From: Streptomyces eurocidicus
GTDB taxonomy: Bacteria; Actinomycetota; Actinomycetes; Streptomycetales; Streptomycetaceae
Assembly (NCBI RefSeq): GCF_002891295.1
Contig: NZ_LGUI01000005.1
Span: 518,707 to 582,706 of the forward strand
Direction: 5' to 3'
DNA length: 64,000 bases
How positions within the stretch are numbered: the stretch's first letter is position 1; the number at the start of each line of letters is the position of its first letter. This document shows, piece after piece, positions 42,201-49,413 of this stretch. The notes beneath the pieces were generated by a model, which saw only the letters and a program-made list of their open reading frames with translations, searched no databases and was not told where the DNA came from. The translations under genes and the position numbers were made by a program.

Positions 42201-43041
42201 CCGGCCCGAGCACCGAGAAGCTGAGGCGGTCGCCGGCCGGCGGGCGGCGGCGCGCCGGGAGACGCGCGACGTCCGCGGCAGGGCTCCCCCCGCCCTGCCG
42301 CACCGGGCCCACGAGCTCCCGGCCACCGTCCTGGAGGGAACTGCGGAGCGCCGCCCGTGCCCCGGGCGGCAGCTCCGCGGACGCCTCCAGGGCCTCCGCC
42401 GTACGGCCCGTGCGGTAGAGGGCGAAGGCCAGCTGGGTGCGGAAGCCCTCGTGCGCCGGGAACTCCTCTATCAGGGCGCGCAGTTCGGGGACGACCTCGG
42501 TGTGCCGGCCCAGGCGCAGGCGCGCGTCGACGCGCAGGGCCAGGGCCGCGCACCGGTCGGCCTCGATCTCCCGCACCCGGTCCGTGAGCCGGCGGCTGTG
42601 GCGCGGCACCCCGGCGAAGGCGGGCCCCCGGTACAGCAGCAGCGCCTGCCCGACCGCCTCCTGGCAGCGCTCGTACGCGCCGGCCTGGAGCTCCTCGCGG
42701 GCCGTGCCGAGCAGCTCGATGAACCGCTCATGGTCCGTTGACGTCACATGCAGCACGTAGCCGACCGGGTGCCGCCCCAGTGCGGCCATGCCCGACCCGG
42801 GGCCTCCGGCCTCCTCAATCTTCTTGCGGAGCAGATGAACGTAATTCTGCACCTGGGCACCGGCGTTGGCCGGAGGGGTGCTGCCCCACATGTCCTCGAT
42901 GAGGGTCTCCGGCGGAACGATCCGTTCCGGCTCCAGGAGGAGGGCGGCGAGCAGGCTCCGTTGACGGCGTGCGGAAGGGGTGATGTCGATACCGTCGACG
43001 GTCAGGACGAGCGGTCCGAGGATGCTCGCCTCAGTCCTCAT
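39286..43041 (-). CDS. AfsR-like regulator with two SARP modules, NB-ARC ATPase and TPR repeats
   Basis: A 1,251-aa regulator. Module 1: winged helix (about 5-95) and BTAD domain (about 100-225). Module 2: a second winged helix from about 272 (FSVLGPVRAWRGEEA, LRTYASRLRKAFG) with its own BTAD (to about 520, ending VYADTRRLLADELGVDPGPALADLQQ). Then an NB-ARC ATPase with Walker A GLGGVGKTTLA (about 576-587) and Walker B ILVVLDDAR (about 655), and a TPR-rich C-terminus (about 880-1240). AfsR itself has one SARP module. The start overlaps the previous regulator's stop by 11 bp, so the two are coupled. Target genes unknown; no biosynthetic cluster lies next to it. Confidence 0.88.
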   Translation of the reverse strand: MRTEASILGPLVLTVDGIDITPSARRQRSLLAALLLEPERIVPPETLIEDMWGSTPPANAGAQVQNYVHLLRKKIEEAGGPGSGMAALGRHPVGYVLHVTSTDHERFIELLGTAREELQAGAYERCQEAVGQALLLYRGPAFAGVPRHSRRLTDRVREIEADRCAALALRVDARLRLGRHTEVVPELRALIEEFPAHEGFRTQLAFALYRTGRTAEALEASAELPPGARAALRSSLQDGGRELVGPVRQGGGSPAADVARLPARRRPPAGDRLSFSVLGPVRAWRGEEALHTGSPQQRGLLAALLLRGHRTATAAELLEDLWGDDPPHQALAALRTYASRLRKAFGPDGDILVSESGGYALHLREAWFDLDTVDGLVADSGRARAAGDPVRALARLDEALALWDGEPLAGLTGPFAEMHRSRLEEWRLQLTESRVELRMELGRHAEVVSELTALTAQQPLRERLRELLMLALYRSGRQAEALAVYADTRRLLADELGVDPGPALADLQQRILQADTRLEITSATEPATPGREPEPVRPAQLPADVLDFTGRGDLVGEMTESLLAEGRPAPVVLALTGLGGVGKTTLALHVAHAVGDHFPDGLLYADLRGAGPDPVDPAAVLGDLLPALGVHPAYVPATVAARSALYRSLLDRKRILVVLDDARDAGQVRPLLPGAPGSAAIVTGRARLSGISGAHQIDVPVMDREEGLRLFTRIVGEERVADEPDEALEVVEACGGLPLAVRTAGVRLAARPSWPVETLAAKLANEHRRLDELRAGDLVVRSAFELGYGRLAPEQARAFRLLGIASGPDISFHAAAALLGSGPDGDDLAGAERLLESLVDSSLLDSPEPHRYRLHDLVRLYARTRAEADEPLEERQAAASRLLGFQLCTATVAQLRLRPRDGCARYLASGWGFGLSFEDRREALEWLFAEAGNVLAAVEDVMAGPQEVSRGDLRRAVDTLWAISDVLEDGEFTDRHAAAVGSVATAAKERGVNLVEARARYLLARGHEIAGRTERAAVEAARAEKCATSVQDLFALGHTLRLMGSLARRDHNRDRAGKFLGRAADAFRHDENRMGEAVTLASVSRLLLAGGTVDRAVEEARRSVALLRELGDTPELGSALNTLGLALERAGDAEPAFRALSEARTLFRVWRQPLREGLALFRMTRIRLAQKRPADAADLAEQALGTLTGGDRRRADVLALLGRALDGMGETRRARAAWQQALSLYGSEDDPEAKVVRLFLDARTAFSTPGQ

Positions 43042-43813
43042 CGTGGCCCCCGCCGCCCGCGACGAGCCGCTCGCGCTGCCGGAGCAGGGCGGGCGGGCGG
43101 AGGCCGTAGTCGTTCTGCCAGCGGTCCAGCTCGCCCGTGACCAGGTCGAGGGCGCGGGCGCGGGCGCCCGAGCGGCAGAGCGCCGTCGCCAGCAGGACCA
43201 CGAGGGCCTCGTCGCCCGGGTGTTCGGCGTGCAGGTCCAGGAGGTCGGCCGTCACCCGCGCGGGCGACCCGGCCGCCAGCAGGGCGCCCGCCCGGCGCTT
43301 GCCCGCGTCCAGGCGGAGGTCGGCCATGCCGCGCCGGGCGCTGGTGAAGTACGCGGAGGGCGGCAGGTCCATGAACGGCTCGCCGCGCCACAGGCCGAGC
43401 GCGGTGTCGAAGAGCGCGGCCGCGCCCGCCGGGTCGCCGTCCGCCGCCGTGGCTTCCGCCCGCCCGCAGAGCTCCTGGAAGCGGGTGACGTCGACGGAAC
43501 CGGGGTCCGTGTGCAGGACGTAGCTGACCCGGTCGGAGGGCTGCCCCGGGTGGGTGACCAGGCGGGGCCCCGGGCCGTACGCGCCGAACAGCCGCCGGAG
43601 GTGGTGCACATGGACCTGGATGGCCGCGACGGCGGACGCGGGTGGTGGCCCCGTCCAGATCCGGTCGCGGAGGGCCGCCACCGTCACGGCCCGGCCCCGG
43701 GCGAGCAGCAGGGCCGCGAGGACCGCGCGCCGCTGCGGTGGGCCGAGCGGGACGGGAAGGCCCCCGTGCTCCGCCGTCACCGGGCCCAGCAGCCCGAACC
43801 GAAGTGCCGTCAC
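43031..43813 (-). CDS. SARP family regulator (winged helix plus BTAD)
   Basis: A 260-aa SARP of the short type: winged helix (LRFGLLGPVTAEHGGLPVPLG, AAIQVHVHHLRRLFGAYG; about 4-95) and BTAD domain (about 105-250). GTG at 43813 follows GGGGGGCGAAG. Transcribed with, and overlapping by 11 bp, the large two-module regulator, giving three SARP modules in one transcript. A direct heptamer repeat and a -10-like box 60 bp upstream suggest the pair is itself controlled by a SARP. Confidence 0.9.
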   Translation of the reverse strand: MTALRFGLLGPVTAEHGGLPVPLGPPQRRAVLAALLLARGRAVTVAALRDRIWTGPPPASAVAAIQVHVHHLRRLFGAYGPGPRLVTHPGQPSDRVSYVLHTDPGSVDVTRFQELCGRAEATAADGDPAGAAALFDTALGLWRGEPFMDLPPSAYFTSARRGMADLRLDAGKRRAGALLAAGSPARVTADLLDLHAEHPGDEALVVLLATALCRSGARARALDLVTGELDRWQNDYGLRPPALLRQRERLVAGGGGHDED

Positions 43814-43875
43814 CTTCGCCCCCCTTGCCGTCCCCCGCCGGACCGTCGGCGCGCGGACGCGCTCGGCCCGCTCCC

Positions 43876-43906
43876 ACGGTAGCAGTCCGTTCAGCCGCCG
43901 TTAAGT
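43876..43906 (-). promoter_or_regulatory. SARP-type promoter: heptamer direct repeat and -10 box
   Basis: Read on the minus strand: ACTTAAC (43900-43906), four bases, GCTGAAC (43889-43895), seven bases, then TACCGT (43876-43881). Two heptamers matching 5 of 7 and spaced 11 bp start to start, with the nearer one about 8 bp from a -10 element, is the arrangement known for SARP-activated promoters. Confidence 0.55.
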
Positions 43907-44317
43907 GAGCGCAGAGCAAAGACAGAGCGTGGGGCCGTGCGGCGTTTCTCAAGCGTTTATCGCGGCGTGGCACTATCACGGGAAAGCCTTCCGTGACGTG
44001 CCAGTCCGCGATGGCTCGGGCAGGGACCTACCGGGGGTGGTAGCCCGGGGGTCCCTCCTGTCCGGCCCTGCCGGGCCTCTTTCCGCGCGCCCCGGATCCT
44101 TCCGCACAACACCGCACAGCAACTCCCGTTCGGTGCTGTGCCGTTGTGTGCGCTCTTTGCATACCGCCAACTCTGGTCCGCGAGCGCCCATTTGGGCTAC
44201 CGTCGAATCAATCGCCGCGCAGGGTGAGCGGATCCCGGGCCTCCTACCAAGGCCCCTTCGTGGATGCGCCGTGCCCCCGCGTCGAGATGTGGAACACCCG
44301 TCGGACTGGCACCGTCA
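43907..44317. other. Long intergenic region without a supported gene
   Basis: About 410 bp between the SARP promoter and the small membrane protein gene, somewhat AT-richer than its surroundings. A GACCTACCGGGGGTGGTAGCCCGGGGGTCC hairpin-like stretch lies near 44028-44057. No frame here shows the expected codon bias. It probably holds the promoter and leader of the rightward gene. Confidence 0.4.
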
Positions 44318-44333
44318 CAAGGAGAGCGCTGAC

Positions 44334-44537
44334 ATGCATCCGAACCCAGCTCTGTGGCCACTGTCGGCCGGGGTCGTCGTGGCCCTGGCCTTCTTCGTGC
44401 TCGTGGGCTATCTGGCCAACGTGCTGCGGGCGACGCGTCGCCTGCCGTTCGTGATCGCGGCCATCGGCGGACTGATCGCCGCCCTGCCCGGAGTGCTGTA
44501 CGCCCTCCACTACGTGGTGAACGCGACCACGGTGTGA
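44334..44537 (+). CDS. Small two-helix membrane protein
   Basis: A 67-aa protein with two hydrophobic helices (about 8-28 and 37-62) joined by a short basic loop (RATRRLP), which should face the cytoplasm. AAGGAG lies 10 bases before the ATG at 44334. A longer in-frame start upstream has no support. I recognise no family. It may act alone or modulate a larger membrane complex. Ends before a perfect hairpin. Confidence 0.7.
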   Translation: MHPNPALWPLSAGVVVALAFFVLVGYLANVLRATRRLPFVIAAIGGLIAALPGVLYALHYVVNATTV

Positions 44538-44551
44538 GGCCGTAGCGCATG

Positions 44552-44582
44552 GCGGCCGGCCGGGTCCCGCCCGGCCGGCCGC
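44552..44582. terminator. Perfect 13-bp stem hairpin between convergent genes
   Basis: GCGGCCGGCCGGG (44552-44564), loop TCCCG, and the exact complement (44570-44582). Serves the rightward membrane protein gene and the leftward secreted protein gene. Confidence 0.75.
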
Positions 44583-44619
44583 TCCTTCCGGGTGCGGGCG
44601 GGACCATGGCCCGCGCCGG

Positions 44620-44841
44620 TCAGCCGGCCGTCGCGGACGGCAGCGCGCCGTCGATCGACACCTCGTTCGCGCAGAGGACCCTGAAGTCCAGTCCGCCGAA
44701 GGACACATGCCGGCACGCCCCGCCCGACAGCGTCTCCGTCAGGTCCAGCGGCTGCTCCTCGGCCGTCGCCGCGGGCTCGGCCGTCAGGACGGCCGCTCCG
44801 GCCAGCACACAACCGGCCACCACCTTGGCCCAAGGCTTCAC
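44620..44841 (-). CDS. Small secreted protein
   Basis: A 73-aa protein with a Sec signal peptide (basic MKPWAK, a hydrophobic core from about 7 to 19, AxA cleavage near 26). The mature part of about 46 residues has two cysteines (GGACRH and VLCANE), likely a disulfide, resembling the short secreted peptides common in streptomycetes. GTG start at 44841 with GAGGAAA upstream. No family name can be given. Confidence 0.7.
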   Translation of the reverse strand: MKPWAKVVAGCVLAGAAVLTAEPAATAEEQPLDLTETLSGGACRHVSFGGLDFRVLCANEVSIDGALPSATAG

Positions 44842-44945
44842 GGTATTTCCTCACGTCGAAGTCGAAAGGTGTCGGCCGCCTAACGACCGACCCGGGCGGG
44901 GGTTCCGCATACGCGTGCGCACGGGGGAACGGACCGGTCCACGCC

Positions 44946-46778
44946 CTACCCCCGGCCCCGGTACAGCTCTTCCACCTCCCGCGCGTACACCTCCTCGACC
45001 ACCTTCCGGCGCAGCTTCAGCGACGGCGTCAGCAGCCCTCTGCCCTCCGTGAACCGCCCGCCCAGTATCCGGAAGGCCCGGATCGACTCCGCCTGGGAGA
45101 CCATGGTGTTGGCGGCCACCACCGCCCGCCGCACCTCGGCCTCCAGGTCCGGGTCGCGGACCAGCACCGACCACTCCGGCGCCGGCCTGCCGCGCATCCG
45201 CAGCCAGTGCGTGACGGCCTCCTCGTCCAGGGTGATCAGCGCGCCCACGAACGGGCGGTCGTTGCCGACGACGACGCAGTGCGACACCAGGGGGTGCGCC
45301 CGAACCCGCTCCTCCAGCGGGAGCGGGGAGACGCTCTTGCCGCCGGACGTCACCAGGATCTCCTTCTTCCGCCCGGTGATGGTCAGATAGCCGTCCGCGT
45401 CCAGCGTGCCGAGGTCCCCCGTGGCCAGCCAGCCGTCCCGCAGGACCGCGTCCGTCGCCCTGGGGTCGTCGAGGTAGCCGGTGAAGACCTGCCCGCCGCG
45501 CAGCCACACCTCGCCGTCGTCCGCCAGCCGCACGGACGTACCCGGCACGGGCCGGCCGACGGTTCCGAAGCGGGTCCGCTCGGGCGGGTTGGCGACCGCG
45601 GCACCGGTGGTCTCCGTCAGCCCGTACCCCTCCAGGACGGTGATCCCGGCGCCCGCGAAGAACAGCCCCAGCCGCCGGTCCATCGCCGAGCCGCCCGACA
45701 TCGCGTACCGCACCCGGCCGCCCAGCGCCTCGCGCACCTTCGCGTAGACGAGCCGGTCGTAGAGCCGGTGCCGGCCGCGCAGCGCGGCGCCCGGCCCGGG
45801 GCCCAGGCCGAAGGCGCGCCGCTCCCGGGCTTCCGCGTGGCATACCGCCACCTCGACGGCCTTCTCGAACGGCTCGCCCCGGCCCGCGCTCTCGGCCGCC
45901 CGGCGGGCCTGGGCGAAGAGCCGCTCGAAGACGTACGGCACGGCGAGGACGAACGTGGGACGGAACCCCCGCAGGGCCGGCAGCAGCCCGGCGGCCGTGA
46001 GCTCCGGTTCGTGCCCCAGCTTCACCCGGCCGCGCACCGCCGCGACCTGCACCATCCGCCCGAAGACATGGGCCAGCGGCAGGAACAGCAGGGTGGCGGC
46101 CTCGTCGCCGGGGCGGGAGCGGAAGACGGACCCGTAGCGTGCGACGACGTTGTCCGCCTCGGCCATGAAGTTGGCGTGCGTGAGCACACAGCCCCGGGGG
46201 CGGCCCGTGGTGCCCGAGGTGTGCGCGATCGTGGCCGGGGACGCGGCCGTCACCGCCCTCCGGTGCCGGTGCACGACGTCGTCGCCGATCCGCTCGCCCG
46301 CGGCGGTCAGCGCCGCGACGGCCCCCGCGTCCAGCTGCCACAGCCGGGTCAGCCGCGGCAGCCGGTCGACGACCGAGCCGACGGTCATGGCGTGGTCCTC
46401 GTGCTCGACCACGCAGGCGGTGACCCCCGCGTCGCGCAGGATCCAGAAGACCTGCTCGGCGGAGGCCGTCGGATACAGCGGCACCGGCTGCGCGCCGATC
46501 GACCAGAGCGCGAAGTCGAACAGCGTCCACTCGTAGCGGGTACGGGACATGACGGCCACCCGGTCGCCGAACCGCACCCCTTCCGAGAGCAGGCCCTTGG
46601 CCAGGGCCAGGACCTCGTCCCGGAAGGCCGCGGCGGTCACGTCCCGCCAGGCGCCGCCGTCGTCCCGGCGGCCGAGCGCGATCCCGCCGGGGTCCTGCTC
46701 CGCGCGCTCGAAGACGGCGTCCGCCAGACCGCCGACGTGGGGGGTCGTCACCAGGGGTGGGACGGTGAACTCGCGCAA
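44946..46778 (-). CDS. Long-chain acyl-CoA synthetase (FadD15-like AMP-binding enzyme)
   Basis: Activates fatty acids to acyl-CoA through an acyl-adenylate. The 610-aa protein starts at the TTG at 46778: GTAGGAG lies 8 bases upstream, and relatives begin with MREF. Motifs: AHTSGTTGRPRGCVLTH (P-loop, about 170), LEGYGLTETTG (about 340), WLATGDLG (about 417) and GRKKEILVTSGGKSVSPLPLE (hinge, about 430). The catalytic lysine of LKLRRK is near the end. A long in-frame extension upstream is arginine/glycine-rich repeat translation and is rejected. Confidence 0.9.
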   Translation of the reverse strand: MREFTVPPLVTTPHVGGLADAVFERAEQDPGGIALGRRDDGGAWRDVTAAAFRDEVLALAKGLLSEGVRFGDRVAVMSRTRYEWTLFDFALWSIGAQPVPLYPTASAEQVFWILRDAGVTACVVEHEDHAMTVGSVVDRLPRLTRLWQLDAGAVAALTAAGERIGDDVVHRHRRAVTAASPATIAHTSGTTGRPRGCVLTHANFMAEADNVVARYGSVFRSRPGDEAATLLFLPLAHVFGRMVQVAAVRGRVKLGHEPELTAAGLLPALRGFRPTFVLAVPYVFERLFAQARRAAESAGRGEPFEKAVEVAVCHAEARERRAFGLGPGPGAALRGRHRLYDRLVYAKVREALGGRVRYAMSGGSAMDRRLGLFFAGAGITVLEGYGLTETTGAAVANPPERTRFGTVGRPVPGTSVRLADDGEVWLRGGQVFTGYLDDPRATDAVLRDGWLATGDLGTLDADGYLTITGRKKEILVTSGGKSVSPLPLEERVRAHPLVSHCVVVGNDRPFVGALITLDEEAVTHWLRMRGRPAPEWSVLVRDPDLEAEVRRAVVAANTMVSQAESIRAFRILGGRFTEGRGLLTPSLKLRRKVVEEVYAREVEELYRGRG

Positions 46779-46902
46779 CTGGCCGCTCCTACGTGCTCCT
46801 GGCGGTGCTCCGCACTCGCCGCTCCGCACAGCGCGGTGACCGTACCCGGTCAAGAACCTCCCTGAACCCTTTTCGGCGCCGCGGCCGTGCGGCCCCGGTA
46901 CT

Positions 46903-47077
46903 GCTCCCGGCCCTCCCCGCCTCGCTCCCGGGCCGCCCCGGTGCCGTTCCCGAGCCCCTACCGCCTCGCTCCCGGGCCGCTCCCGCGTCGTTCCCGGGCC
47001 CTCCCCGCCTTGCTCCCGGGCCGCTCCCGCCTCGTTCCTGGGCCGCTCCCGCCTCGCTCCCGGGCCCGCCCCGCCGG
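46903..47077. repeat. 22-bp tandem repeat (minisatellite), about eight copies
   Basis: A motif like GCTCCCGGGCCGCTCCCGCC recurs with starts at 46903, 46924, 46946, 46968, 46990, 47012, 47034 and 47056: one step of 21 and six of 22. It fills most of the 379-bp gap between the LysR gene and the acyl-CoA synthetase. The unit is not a multiple of three, so it is unlikely to be coding. Confidence 0.85.
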
Positions 47078-47157
47078 TTTCGCTTTCCCGCTGTGTCTGC
47101 GTCCCCGCTGTGCCCGCGCCCCCGGTCCCCGCCCGGACCGCCCTCCCCGTGTCCCGC

Positions 47158-48087
47158 TCAGCGTTCCGGGCCCGCCCCGGTCCCCTCGGGGGAGGGCGCC
47201 GTCCCGGGTCCGGCACCGGGCGCCGGGACGTGCAGCCGGTCCCCGGCCGCCAGGATCGCCTCCGCGAGCGCCTCGGCCGGTCCCCGCGCGGCGCCGTCGG
47301 GCGGGGCGCCGTGCAGCAGTACGACGTCGACCGCGCCCAGGTCCGGCAGCCCGGCCCGCGCCGGGATCCGCACCAGGCCCGGCGGGATCATGCCCCGGGT
47401 GTGGGCCATCACGCCCAGCCCGGCGCGGGCGGCCGCCACCAGGCCGTTGAGGCTGCCGCTGGTGCAGGTCACCCGCCAGGCGCGGCCGTGCCGCTCCAGT
47501 ACCTCCAGGGCGCGGGCCCGGGTCACCGCGGGCGGCGGGAAGACGACCAGCGGGAGCGGCCGGTGCGGCTCCAGCCGGAGCCGCTCGCCGCCGATCCACA
47601 CCAGGCTGTCCCGCCAGACCAGGCGCCCGTGCGGGCCGCCCGGCGGGCGCTTGGCCAGGACGAGGTCGAGGCGGCCCGCCGCGAGCTGCTGCTGGAGCGT
47701 CTCGGAGAGATCGACCGTGAGCTCCAGGTCCACCTCGGGGTGCTCGTGCCGGAAGCCTGCCAGGATCTCCGGCAGCCGCGTCAGGACGAAGTCCTCCGAG
47801 GCGCCGAACCGCAGCCTGCCGCGCAGCCGGGTGCCCGCGAACCAGCTCGCCGCCCGCTCGTTCGCCGCCAGGATCGTCCGGGCGAAGCCGAGCATCGCCT
47901 CGCCGTCCTCCGTCAGCGCCACGCCGTGCGTGTCGCGGGCGAAGAGCTGCCGGCCGGCCGCCTCCTCCAGCCTGCGGACCTGCTGGCTCACGGTCGACTG
48001 CCGGAGCCCCAGCCGGTGGGCGGCCTGGGTGAAGCTCAGGGTCTGGGCGACGGTCAGAAAGGTGCGCAGCTGCGTCGGATCGAACAC
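47158..48087 (-). CDS. LysR family transcriptional regulator
   Basis: A 309-aa LysR-type regulator: winged helix LRTFLTVAQTLSFTQAAHRLGLRQSTVSQQVRRLEEAAGRQLF (about 7-50) and an effector domain starting LRGRLRFGASEDFVLTRLPEIL (about 90). The last 30 residues are a proline/glycine-rich tail. GTG start at 48087. Divergent from a transporter gene over 92 bp that hold an inverted repeat of LysR type, so it very likely controls that transporter. Confidence 0.92.
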   Translation of the reverse strand: MFDPTQLRTFLTVAQTLSFTQAAHRLGLRQSTVSQQVRRLEEAAGRQLFARDTHGVALTEDGEAMLGFARTILAANERAASWFAGTRLRGRLRFGASEDFVLTRLPEILAGFRHEHPEVDLELTVDLSETLQQQLAAGRLDLVLAKRPPGGPHGRLVWRDSLVWIGGERLRLEPHRPLPLVVFPPPAVTRARALEVLERHGRAWRVTCTSGSLNGLVAAARAGLGVMAHTRGMIPPGLVRIPARAGLPDLGAVDVVLLHGAPPDGAARGPAEALAEAILAAGDRLHVPAPGAGPGTAPSPEGTGAGPER

Positions 48088-48101
48088 ATGTCGAGCCTAC
48101 G

Positions 48102-48124
48102 GTTATATCGTCGTACGTGATAAC
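48102..48124. promoter_or_regulatory. LysR-type operator between regulator and symporter
   Basis: GTTAT-N13-ATAAC is a perfect interrupted palindrome placed 14 bp from the LysR start and 55 bp from the symporter start. It contains the T-N11-A pattern of LysR sites. Confidence 0.6.
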
Positions 48125-48179
48125 AGTCAGTGCGGTGAACGGGGTTCCCGATCTCCCCGGCCGGGGAGAGGCTGGAGCC

Positions 48180-49295
48180 ATGCGACGCCCCGGCCTCCCC
48201 TCCTTCCTCACGCGCATACGTGTGTCGCGCATCCCCGTCGACCCCTACATAGCCGCCCTGCTCGGCACGGTGCTGCTGGCCGCGCTGCTCCCCGCGCGCG
48301 GCGCCGCCGCTCCGGTGGCGAACGGCGCCTCCACCGGTGCGGTCGCACTGCTGTTCTTCCTTTACGGGGCCCGGCTCTCCACCCGTGAGGCGATGGACGG
48401 CGTCCGCCACTGGCGGCTCCACCTGACGGTCCTCGCCTGCACCTTCCTCCTCTTCCCCCTGCTGGGCCTCGCCGCCCGGGGCCTCGTCCCGTACGTCCTG
48501 ACGCCCCAGCTCCACGCCGGCCTGCTGTTCCTGTGCCTGGTGCCGTCGACGATCCAGTCCTCGATCGCCTTCACCTCCATCGCGCGCGGCAACGTCGCGG
48601 CGGCGGTCTGCGCGGGCTCCTTCTCCAGCGTCGTCGGCATCGTCCTCACCCCGCTGCTCGCGGCGCTGCTCCTGGGCGGCCACGGAGGAGGCTTCTCCGC
48701 GCACTCCCTGGTCTCGATCGTCACCCAGCTGCTGGTGCCCTTCGCCGCCGGCCAGCTGCTGCGCCGCTGGGTCGGCGGTTTCCTCACCCGGCACAAGAAG
48801 GTGCTGGGCTACGTGGACCGGGGCTCGATCCTCCTCGTCGTCTACGCCGCGTTCAGCCAGGGCGTCGTCCGCGGCATCTGGCACCAGGTCACGCCCGTAC
48901 GGCTGCTGGCCCTGGTCGGCGTCGAGGCGGTGCTCCTGGGCCTGATGCTCACCCTCACCACGTACGGCGCGCGCCGGCTGGGCTTCGGCAGGGAGGACAG
49001 GATCACGATCGTCTTCTGCGGCTCGAAGAAGAGCCTGGCGGGCGGTCTGCCGATGGCGGGTGTCCTGTTCGGCGCCCAGGCGAGCCTGGCGGTCCTGCCG
49101 CTGATGCTCTTCCACCAGATGCAGCTGATGGTCTGCGCGGTCCTGGCGAAGAGGTACGCGCGGCAGGCGCCGGTGGCGGCGGCCCGCAGTCGGAGTGCGG
49201 CGGGAGGGGGCGGGGCGGGGTGGGCCCGGCAAGGGGCGTTGGGGGCACCCCCAGCGGTAGCTGGGGGAGTGATTCGCGGGCCGAACGGCGGGTAA
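48180..49295 (+). CDS. Bile acid:sodium symporter family protein (SLC10A7/YfeH-like)
   Basis: A 371-aa transporter with about ten membrane segments: FFLYGARLSTREAM, LVPSTIQSSIAFTSIARGNVAAAVCAGSFSSVVGI and FCGSKKSLAGGLPMAGVLFG are family signatures, including the polar cross-over segments. Substrate unknown; the mammalian relative SLC10A7 affects calcium and glycan handling. Residues from about 343 on are encoded inside a palindromic repeat and form a glycine/arginine-rich tail not expected for the family. ATG at 48180 is the likely start. Confidence 0.85.
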   Translation: MRRPGLPSFLTRIRVSRIPVDPYIAALLGTVLLAALLPARGAAAPVANGASTGAVALLFFLYGARLSTREAMDGVRHWRLHLTVLACTFLLFPLLGLAARGLVPYVLTPQLHAGLLFLCLVPSTIQSSIAFTSIARGNVAAAVCAGSFSSVVGIVLTPLLAALLLGGHGGGFSAHSLVSIVTQLLVPFAAGQLLRRWVGGFLTRHKKVLGYVDRGSILLVVYAAFSQGVVRGIWHQVTPVRLLALVGVEAVLLGLMLTLTTYGARRLGFGREDRITIVFCGSKKSLAGGLPMAGVLFGAQASLAVLPLMLFHQMQLMVCAVLAKRYARQAPVAAARSRSAAGGGGAGWARQGALGAPPAVAGGVIRGPNGG

Positions 49296-49363
49296 CTGTG
49301 CAATGTCGCGTAACGGGGCCCGTAAATCATGCAGCCCCGGAGGGCCCACCCCGCCCCGCCCCC
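49206..49363. repeat. 158-bp palindromic element with 22-bp perfect terminal inverted repeats
   Basis: GGGGGCGGGGCGGGGTGGGC..CC (49206-49227) is repeated exactly in inverted form at 49342-49363. Inside is a CCCCCAGCGGTAGCTGGGGG hairpin. The left half lies within the symporter gene, whose stop codon is inside the element. MITE-like; no transposase or target duplication is evident. Confidence 0.7.
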
Positions 49364-49413
49364 GACCCACCGGCGCCCGGGCCGGAGGTCGCCCACCGGG
49401 GTGCCGGGCCCCG

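Noticed and set aside
46903..47077. 22-bp repeat array as CRISPR
   Set aside because: Units are head-to-tail with no unique spacers between them.
46779..47216. N-terminal extension of the acyl-CoA synthetase through the repeat region
   Set aside because: It translates the 22-bp minisatellite into Arg/Gly/Glu-rich sequence. TTG at 46778 has an excellent ribosome site and matches the family start.
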